Assembly: GCA_024405515.1 (NCBI GenBank)
Contig: JAKSOR010000005.1
Span: 1 to 43,078 of the forward strand
From: Clostridia bacterium
Lineage (GTDB): Bacteria > Bacillota > Clostridia > Christensenellales > CAG-917
DNA length: 43,078 bases
Reading direction: 5' to 3'
Translations under genes and position numbers: made by a program
Notes under the pieces: generated by a model
Databases searched by the model: none
Told to the model about the DNA's origin: nothing
Seen by the model: only the letters and a program-made list of their open reading frames with translations
In this document: positions 36,956 through 43,078 of the stretch, piece after piece
How the letters are laid out: the number at the start of each line of letters is the position of its first letter
Numbering within the stretch: position 1 is the first letter of the stretch

Positions 36956-38220
36956 TGAAAATAACTAATTTATCCAAAACAGCAAAAAAGCAGGGTCTGA
37001 AGGCCGGTGATGAAATCCTTGAAATGGGCGGATATAAGTTCATTGATGAACTTGATGCTCTTTATTTTGAGAATGAAAAGAAATTCGATGTCAAAATCAT
37101 CAGGGACGGTAAGGAAAAAATCATTCACGTATCAAAAAAAGAAACCGAACAGTTAAACCTTGAATTTGATTATGAGATGAAACCGCATATCTGTAAAAAC
37201 CACTGCATTTTCTGCTTTGTTGACCAGCTCCCGAAAGGACTCAGGGATACTCTCTATATAAAAGATGATGATTATAGGTACTCATTTATGTGCGGCAGTT
37301 ACATTACATTCACGAATGTTTCTGACGAGGAAGTGGACAGGATTATCAGACTTAAACTCAGCCCTATGTATATCTCGGTTCATGCATATGATAATGAAGT
37401 GAGAAAGTTCATGCTTAAAAACCCTCATACCGAAAAGCTCATAGATATAATGAGAAAGCTCGGGGATAACGGAATTAAAATGCACACACAGATAGTGACA
37501 TGTCCGGGAATAAATGACGGGGAAGTATTAAAGGAAAGCATAGAGAAACTTTCTGAAATCAAAGGTGTTGAAACATGCGCCGTTGTTCCGGTAGGACTTA
37601 CAATGCACAGATCTGAGCTCAGCCAGATAAAACCTGTAGATGAGCAGAATGCTAAGGAAACAATTAAACTAGTTGAAAGTCTCCATGAAAAACTCGGCGG
37701 CTTCTGCTGGTGCAGTGATGAATATTATGTAAAAGCAGGATTGGATGTTCCTGATTCATCGTATTATGGTGCTTTTGACCAGATAGAGAACGGAGTAGGA
37801 CTTATAGCGGACTTCAAGGATAACTATGAGTATTCGTTAAAAGAAGCTCCTCAGATGAATCTTAATAAGAGTATCGGATTTATTACAGGTACATCATTTG
37901 CTCCTGTTTTCAGAACAATGACAGAAAAACTCGAAAAGAAGCTGAACATAAAATGTTCAGTATATGCAGTTGAAAACGATTTCTTCGGAAGAACCGTAAC
38001 AGTTGCCGGACTCGTTACTGCAACAGACATGATCAAACAGATAAAAGAAAAACACGATGCATTCGTGATTCCGGACAATATGCTCAGGGAATTTTCAGAT
38101 GCATTTTTAGACAGTAAAACAGTAAAAGAACTTTCTGATGCACTCGGTGCACCGGTAATTGTAACACCGCATAACGGTTCTGAGATTCCTCAGTCAATTA
38201 TCAGAGAGTTTGAAGAGTAG
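36955..38220 (+). CDS. DUF512 radical-SAM-like protein
   Basis: A 421-residue protein of the DUF512 family. An N-terminal PDZ-like domain (about 1-65, GLKAGDEILEMGGYKF) precedes a radical-SAM-type cysteine cluster C80-x3-C84-x2-C87 in CKNHCIFCFVDQLPKGLRDT, followed by GSYITFTN. A C-terminal DUF512 domain ends the protein. The reaction is unknown, but the cluster implies a [4Fe-4S] centre and S-adenosylmethionine. It is a regular neighbour of der in Clostridia, as here (6 bases before der). I use the ATG at 36955, which overlaps the previous stop; there is no strong ribosome site. Confidence 0.88.
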   Translation: MKITNLSKTAKKQGLKAGDEILEMGGYKFIDELDALYFENEKKFDVKIIRDGKEKIIHVSKKETEQLNLEFDYEMKPHICKNHCIFCFVDQLPKGLRDTLYIKDDDYRYSFMCGSYITFTNVSDEEVDRIIRLKLSPMYISVHAYDNEVRKFMLKNPHTEKLIDIMRKLGDNGIKMHTQIVTCPGINDGEVLKESIEKLSEIKGVETCAVVPVGLTMHRSELSQIKPVDEQNAKETIKLVESLHEKLGGFCWCSDEYYVKAGLDVPDSSYYGAFDQIENGVGLIADFKDNYEYSLKEAPQMNLNKSIGFITGTSFAPVFRTMTEKLEKKLNIKCSVYAVENDFFGRTVTVAGLVTATDMIKQIKEKHDAFVIPDNMLREFSDAFLDSKTVKELSDALGAPVIVTPHNGSEIPQSIIREFEE

Positions 38221-38226
38221 GTAAAT

Positions 38227-39537
38227 ATGAAACCATTAATTGCAATTGTAGGAAGACCAAATGTAGGTAAATCAACTCTCTTTAACAAGATAGCAGGGTC
38301 CAGAATATCCATTGTTGAGGATACACCTGGCGTTACAAGGGACAGAATTTATGCTGACTGTGAATGGTGTGGAAGAGCTTTTACGCTCATTGATACCGGC
38401 GGCCTTGAACTTAAAAGTGATGACGAGATGTGGAATCACATCAAAACACAGGTTGAGATAGCAATTGATATGGCCAATGCCATTTTATATGTTGTTGACG
38501 GCAAAACAGGTCTCACAACTGATGACGGACTCGTATGCTCATTTTTAAGAAAGAGCAAACTTCCTGTAATAGTTGCCGTTAATAAGCTCGACAATAATGA
38601 AGTTGAACAGACATATGATTTTTATTCACTCGGATTCGGTGAACCTCATGCAGTGTCAGCCGAACAGGGCAAGGGAATAGGAGATATTCTTGATGAACTT
38701 ATGGCAGTTGTCCCTGTTGTGGTCCCGGATGATGAACCTGAAAGAATAAAAATAGCTATTGTCGGTAAACCAAATGCCGGAAAGTCATCAATCACAAACA
38801 AACTTCTTGGTTATGACCGCTGTATTGTATCTGATATAGCAGGAACAACAAGAGATGCAATCGATACAGAACTCAATATCGGTGATGACAAATATCTGAT
38901 AATAGATACAGCCGGTATGAGGAAGAAGAAAGCTGTTACAGAAGACCTCGAAAGATATTCGGTAATACGTAGTATTCTTGCAATAAGAAGAGCAGATGTT
39001 GTTCTTATTGTTGTCGATGCCAATGAAGGAATAACCGAACAGGATGTCAAAATCGCCGGAATCGTTCACGATGAAGGAAAACCATCGGTTGTTGTCATGA
39101 ATAAATGGGATCTTGTTAATAAAGATACCCACACAATAAACGAGTACGAGAAAAAACTCAGGGAAGACCTTAAGTATATGGACTATTTTGAATCCGTATA
39201 TATCTCAGCACTTTCAGGGAAAAGAGTCGATAATCTTCTTCCTATGTGCAGAAAGGTTGTCGAAAACTCCAGAAGAAGGGTTCAGACCGGTCTTCTTAAT
39301 GAAGTTATCGGTGACGCAATAAGAATTCAGGAACCACCGTCACATCTCGGAAAGAAACTCAAGATTTTCTTTGTTACCGAAGTGGCTGTTCAGCCTCCTA
39401 CATTCGTAATGAAGGTAAATGATCCTGAAATCATGCATTTCAGTTACAAGAGATATCTTGAAAACGCATTAAGAAAAAGTTTTGACTTCTCGGGAACGCC
39501 TATCAGAATTCATGTTAGGCCGAATAAAGAAGAGTAG
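38227..39537 (+). CDS. der: Ribosome biogenesis GTPase Der
   Basis: A double-GTPase needed for 50S subunit assembly. The 436-residue protein is full length. The first G domain has GRPNVGKSTLFN, DTPGVTRDR, DTGG and NKLD. The second has GKPNAGKSSITN, DIAGTTRDA, DTAGMRKK and NKWDL. A C-terminal KH-like domain follows (about 350-436). A weak AGTAGGT site precedes the ATG. It is followed by an aminotransferase gene in the same direction. Confidence 0.97.
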   Translation: MKPLIAIVGRPNVGKSTLFNKIAGSRISIVEDTPGVTRDRIYADCEWCGRAFTLIDTGGLELKSDDEMWNHIKTQVEIAIDMANAILYVVDGKTGLTTDDGLVCSFLRKSKLPVIVAVNKLDNNEVEQTYDFYSLGFGEPHAVSAEQGKGIGDILDELMAVVPVVVPDDEPERIKIAIVGKPNAGKSSITNKLLGYDRCIVSDIAGTTRDAIDTELNIGDDKYLIIDTAGMRKKKAVTEDLERYSVIRSILAIRRADVVLIVVDANEGITEQDVKIAGIVHDEGKPSVVVMNKWDLVNKDTHTINEYEKKLREDLKYMDYFESVYISALSGKRVDNLLPMCRKVVENSRRRVQTGLLNEVIGDAIRIQEPPSHLGKKLKIFFVTEVAVQPPTFVMKVNDPEIMHFSYKRYLENALRKSFDFSGTPIRIHVRPNKEE

Positions 39538-39556
39538 TCATGAAGAAGGTAAATAT

Positions 39557-40822
39557 ATGAAAAACAAATCAATGTCAGTATCAGAACTTGAATCTCAGCT
39601 TGAGGCTGAAAACAAATCCCTTCTTAAACTTAAGAAAGAAGGTATATCAGTTGATATGTCAAGAGGCAGACCTGCAAAGAATCAGCTTGATTTGGCTATG
39701 CCAATGCTTGAGAATGCAGGTAAGTACAATTACATTCTTGAATCAGGTGATGCAAGAAACTATGGCCCTCTCGGCGGAATTCCGCAGATGAAGAAAATTT
39801 TTGCTGAAATGCTTGATGTGAATGAGAAAAATGTAATGGTAGGGGACGGAAGCAGTCTTTCCATCATGTACACTCTTTTCCATTTCGCAGAGCAGTTCGG
39901 TATTCTCGGTATGACACCATGGAATAAACTTGAAAAAGTAAAATTCATATGTCCGGCACCGGGATATGACCGTCACTTTGCAATATGCGAGCAGTTCGGT
40001 ATAGAGATGATAACAGTGCCGATGCTTTCTGACGGACCTGATATGAATATCGTCGAAGAACTTGTAAAAGACGAGGCAGTCAAGGGTATATGGTGTGTTC
40101 CTAAATACTCAAACCCGACAGGCGTTATTTTCTCAGATAAGGTTGTTGAGAGAATGGCAGCTTTAAAACCTGCTGCAAAAGATTTCAGGGTGTTCTGGGA
40201 TAATGCATACTGTGTTCATTCTCTTTATGACACGAATGACAAACTTAAAAACATTTTTGATTTGCTTAAAAAACACGGCAATGAAAATATGGTTTATGAA
40301 TTTGCTTCAACTTCAAAGATTACTTTCGGCGGAAGCGGTGTGTCATGTCTTGCAACTTCTGAGGAAAACCTCCAGGACATTTTAAAGAAAATGTTCTTTA
40401 TGGAAATCTGTCCTAATAAGGTTAACCAGGTAATGCACGCAGAATATATGAAGGACCTTTCTAACGTCAGAAAGATTATGGCAAAACAGGCCGAAATTCT
40501 CCGTCCAAAATTTGAACTTTTCGAAAGAAAACTCTCAGAAGCTTTCACTGGTGACGAAGATGTTAAATGGACAACACCGAAGGGCGGATATTTCATTACA
40601 GTTGAAGTGAAGGGCTGCGCAAAGAGAATCGTTGAAATCGCTAAGGAAACCGGCGTAAAGTTCACCCCAGCAGGTGCTCCGTATCCTTATAAACATGATG
40701 ATCAGGATGCAGTCTTAAGAATTGCACCGTCCGTACCGACACTTGAGGAAATCGATTTTGCTTCGGATGTACTTGTTGAAGCAATCAAAATAGCAAAAAT
40801 AGAAAAACAATTATCAAAATAA
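39557..40822 (+). CDS. Aspartate aminotransferase-like protein, fold type I
   Basis: A 421-residue PLP aminotransferase of the PF12897 (AspT-like, subgroup Ic aspartate aminotransferase) type. Diagnostic segments are MSRGRPAKNQLDLAMPM near 34-50, RNYGPLGGIPQMK near 68-79, PKYSNPTGV near 182-190, WDNAYCVH near 214-221 and the PLP lysine K254 in STSKITFGGSG. It probably exchanges the amino group between aspartate and 2-oxoglutarate. I chose the ATG at 39557, 7 bases after AGAAGG; the longer frame runs back into der. The hybrid kinase gene starts 17 bases downstream. Confidence 0.88.
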   Translation: MKNKSMSVSELESQLEAENKSLLKLKKEGISVDMSRGRPAKNQLDLAMPMLENAGKYNYILESGDARNYGPLGGIPQMKKIFAEMLDVNEKNVMVGDGSSLSIMYTLFHFAEQFGILGMTPWNKLEKVKFICPAPGYDRHFAICEQFGIEMITVPMLSDGPDMNIVEELVKDEAVKGIWCVPKYSNPTGVIFSDKVVERMAALKPAAKDFRVFWDNAYCVHSLYDTNDKLKNIFDLLKKHGNENMVYEFASTSKITFGGSGVSCLATSEENLQDILKKMFFMEICPNKVNQVMHAEYMKDLSNVRKIMAKQAEILRPKFELFERKLSEAFTGDEDVKWTTPKGGYFITVEVKGCAKRIVEIAKETGVKFTPAGAPYPYKHDDQDAVLRIAPSVPTLEEIDFASDVLVEAIKIAKIEKQLSK

Positions 40823-40839
40823 ATATACTGGAGACTCGA

Positions 40840-42984
40840 ATGACAGAATTTTTTGAATACTTAAATCCTAATGACTATCCTGAGGAACAGCGCTCATTAG
40901 TTGAAGAATTTAACAAAAAGGCTGAAGAAGGAAATAAAAAGGCTACTGATGCTTTAATCCTTGTTAATGCACAGATTGCTGAGAACAAACTCACAAAAGA
41001 AAAGGAATACATTATTGATGCAGTCAGCAGCGATTACCTGGATATTTTCATTGCATCTCCTGAAAGTGACAGTGCACTTATTTTCAAACTCGAGGGATTT
41101 GTTCCAACCGGAATCAATAAGGAAATGAGCAAGATTCCTTATTATATGGGACTCAAAGGTTATGCAAATGACAGAGTTGTTTCTGAGGATATTGATTATT
41201 TCCTCGAATGTATGAGTGTTGAAAATGTAAAGAAAGAACTTGAAGATAAAAATACTTATGAGTTCACTTACAGGGTGCATGACGGAAATGAAACAAAATT
41301 CTATGCTGCTCATATCGTCAAGATTTCAGATGGCAGAGATGAACTCAGAACTGTAGTAGGATTTAAGAACGTAGACCAGATTGTAGCTGACAAAGAAGAA
41401 GCAAAAAAAGCTCTGGCTGATGCACTTGAAACAGCACAGCATTCAAACAGAGCAAAGACACTTTTCCTTAATAATATGTCTCATGACATACGTACTCCGA
41501 TGAACGCAATTATCGGATTTACCGCACTTGCCGGCGTTCATATTGATAACAAGGAACAGGTTCTTGAATATCTTAAGAAAATCTCAAAATCGGCAGATCA
41601 TCTTCTTTCTTTGATTAATGATGTCCTTGATATGTCAAGAATTGAGTCAGGGAAGGTCAAACTTGACGAGAAGAAAACGCATCTTCCGGATGTCCTCCAT
41701 GATTTGAGAACCATCCTTCAGTCAAGCATAACAGCAAAGAGTCAGGAACTCTATATAGACACATCAAATGTTGTCGACGAGGATATCATAATTGATAAAC
41801 TCAGACTGAATCAGGTGCTTCTGAATGTTGTAAGTAATGCAATCAAATATACACCAAACGGCGGAATCATTGCCATTCGAGTTATTCAGAAAGCCTGTGA
41901 CAGATCAGGTTATGCCCATTACGAATTCAGAATTAAAGATAACGGAATCGGAATGAGTGAAGAATTCAAGAATCATATTTTCGAATCCTTTACAAGGGAA
42001 AGAACATCAACTGTTTCAGGTATTGAGGGTACCGGACTCGGTATGGCTATAACCAAAAATATAGTTGATTTGATGGGCGGAACAATTGAAGTTAACAGCT
42101 CAAAAGGCAAAGGTTCAGAATTTATTGTAAATATCGAATGCAGATTAAGCGGTGAAAAGGTTGTAGTAGGGCCTGTCCCTGAGCTCGTAGGAAACAGGGC
42201 ACTTGTTGTTGATGATGACGTTGACACATGTATAAATGTCAGCAAGATGCTCAGAGATGTAGGAATGCGTTCTGACTGGACAACTTCAGGTAAGGAGTCC
42301 GTATTAAGAGCAAAGGATGCATATGAAAGCAAAGATGAGTTCAAGGTCTATATAATTGACTGGCAGCTGCCGGATCTTAACGGAATAGAAACAGTAAGAA
42401 GAATAAGAAAAGTCATAGGCAATTCAGTACCGATAATTATTATGACGGCATATGACTGGTCTGATATAGAAGATGAGGCCAGGGAGGCAGGTGTTACTGC
42501 ATTTGTATCCAAACCGATTTTCTTGTCAGAACTTAGGGATGTTCTTGTCAACCCATATAGAGCTGAGGAGATGCCGGAAAAACTCACAGGAGATGAGGAC
42601 TTTACTGGAAGGAAAATTCTTCTTGTTGAGGATAACGAACTCAATCAGGAAATAGCAAAGGAAATCCTTACTGAGGCTGGATTTGAAGTGGATGTTGCAA
42701 GTGACGGTGATATTTCAATTGAGAAGGTTAGATATATGACAGAGGGACAGTATGACATTGTTCTTATGGATATTCAGATGCCAAGAATGGATGGATATAC
42801 GGCGACAAGACAGATAAGAACACTGGATAATCCTGTAGCTTCGACAATTCCAATTATTGCAATGACGGCAAACGCTTTCGAAGAAGATAAGCGAAAAGCA
42901 TTTGAAAGCGGAATGAACGGGTTTGTGACTAAACCTATTGATGTTTCGAAATTGATTTCAGTAATTAAGGAATTCCTTGAATAA
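40840..42984 (+). CDS. Cytoplasmic hybrid histidine kinase with two receiver domains
   Basis: A 714-residue signalling protein with no membrane helix. Residues 1-180 form a sensor region with a PAS-like end (TYEFTYRVHDGNETKFYAAHI, then VVGFKNVDQI), and a short coiled coil joins it to the kinase. HisKA carries H215 in NNMSHDIRTPMN. The ATPase domain has NAIKYTPNGG, DNGIGMS and GTGLGMAI. Receiver 1 (about 452-572) has D507 in IIDWQLPDLNG; receiver 2 (about 591-714) has D644 in VLMDIQMPRMDG. No HPt domain or DNA-binding output is attached or adjacent, so the phosphorelay partner is elsewhere. GGAG precedes the ATG at a good distance. The signal is unknown. Confidence 0.93.
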   Translation: MTEFFEYLNPNDYPEEQRSLVEEFNKKAEEGNKKATDALILVNAQIAENKLTKEKEYIIDAVSSDYLDIFIASPESDSALIFKLEGFVPTGINKEMSKIPYYMGLKGYANDRVVSEDIDYFLECMSVENVKKELEDKNTYEFTYRVHDGNETKFYAAHIVKISDGRDELRTVVGFKNVDQIVADKEEAKKALADALETAQHSNRAKTLFLNNMSHDIRTPMNAIIGFTALAGVHIDNKEQVLEYLKKISKSADHLLSLINDVLDMSRIESGKVKLDEKKTHLPDVLHDLRTILQSSITAKSQELYIDTSNVVDEDIIIDKLRLNQVLLNVVSNAIKYTPNGGIIAIRVIQKACDRSGYAHYEFRIKDNGIGMSEEFKNHIFESFTRERTSTVSGIEGTGLGMAITKNIVDLMGGTIEVNSSKGKGSEFIVNIECRLSGEKVVVGPVPELVGNRALVVDDDVDTCINVSKMLRDVGMRSDWTTSGKESVLRAKDAYESKDEFKVYIIDWQLPDLNGIETVRRIRKVIGNSVPIIIMTAYDWSDIEDEAREAGVTAFVSKPIFLSELRDVLVNPYRAEEMPEKLTGDEDFTGRKILLVEDNELNQEIAKEILTEAGFEVDVASDGDISIEKVRYMTEGQYDIVLMDIQMPRMDGYTATRQIRTLDNPVASTIPIIAMTANAFEEDKRKAFESGMNGFVTKPIDVSKLISVIKEFLE

Positions 42985-42990
42985 AAAGAA

Positions 42991-43022
42991 AAAACGCATT
43001 TGCCACTGGCAAGTGCGTTTTT
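42991..43022. terminator. Bidirectional terminator
   Basis: AAACGCATTTGCC and GGCAAGTGCGTTT pair along 13 bases with one G-T, around ACT, with T-runs on both strands. It separates the kinase gene from the converging tRNA gene. Confidence 0.9.
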
Positions 43023-43025
43023 ATT

Positions 43026-43078
43026 TGGTGCGGATTAAGGGACTTGAACCCATACGCTCTCGCACAAGAACCTAAATC
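43026..43078 (-). tRNA. tRNA-Leu (anticodon TAG), 5' part outside window
   Basis: Read on the minus strand, the window ends with the 3' part of a tRNA: GATTTAGGTTC as the anticodon region (anticodon TAG), a long class II variable arm (TGTGCGAGAGCGTA), the T-loop GGGTTCAAGTCCC, the acceptor strand AATCCGC, discriminator A and an encoded CCA. The long variable arm and the GATTTAGGTTC context are those of leucine tRNA. The D-arm and 5' acceptor strand are beyond the edge. Confidence 0.88.

Overview
The window is a stretch of low-GC Firmicutes (Clostridia) chromosome, most like a gut or rumen anaerobe of the Lachnospiraceae type. This placement is inferred from gene content and style, not from any search. 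The supports are strong AGGAG ribosome sites, near-consensus TTGACA/TATAAT promoters, a dnaG-rpoD-trmK-nif3 replication and sigma operon, an infC-rpmI-rplT operon with an attenuator leader, RNase J, a DUF512-der pair, and a clostridial-type serC-serA pair. No rRNA, CRISPR array, prophage or insertion sequence was seen.

Layout. (1) 1-4860: four genes of unknown function. Three are large, lysine/glutamate-rich soluble proteins that look distantly related to one another, and the fourth is a small membrane protein; a terminator follows. (2) 4893-14891: dnaG, two tandem complete copies of the primary sigma factor gene, trmK, nif3 and a zinc-ribbon coiled-coil protein, followed in the same orientation by a GH2 beta-galactosidase and an alpha/beta hydrolase. 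(3) 14896-23119: thrS behind a near-consensus promoter, a polyprenyl synthetase that appears leaderless, infC-rpmI-rplT with its leader, then an RNA methyltransferase, yebC, proA and a cysteine desulfurase, the last three tightly coupled. (4) 23130-25122: an apparently leaderless lipoprotein gene, then a compact two-gene module. The module has two identical 16-bp palindromes, a near-consensus promoter, a helix-turn-helix/DUF3990 (ADP-ribosyltransferase-like) fusion and an overlapping helical partner; it looks like a toxin-antitoxin system. (5) 25167-34039: mostly minus-strand accessory and metabolic genes: a membrane-anchored HtrA-like protease, an M28-like protein, a GH3 glycosidase and serC-serA, with one plus-strand membrane glycerophosphodiesterase. 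(6) 34163-42984: RNase J, a GT-B-like glycosyltransferase, a DUF512 radical-SAM protein, der, an aminotransferase and a cytoplasmic hybrid histidine kinase, probably one long transcription unit. It ends at a bidirectional terminator facing a tRNA-Leu gene cut by the window edge.

How it fits together. Most of the window is housekeeping (replication priming, transcription initiation, translation, tRNA and rRNA modification, serine and proline synthesis). Accessory genes for intracellular sugar and lipid breakdown are inserted between these units. The best candidates for undescribed biology are the HTH-DUF3990 module with its paired operators, the tandem rpoD duplication, and the paralogous unknown gene family at the left edge. 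No gene-free stretch exceeds 300 bases; the longest, 33979-34224, holds the serC and RNase J promoters.
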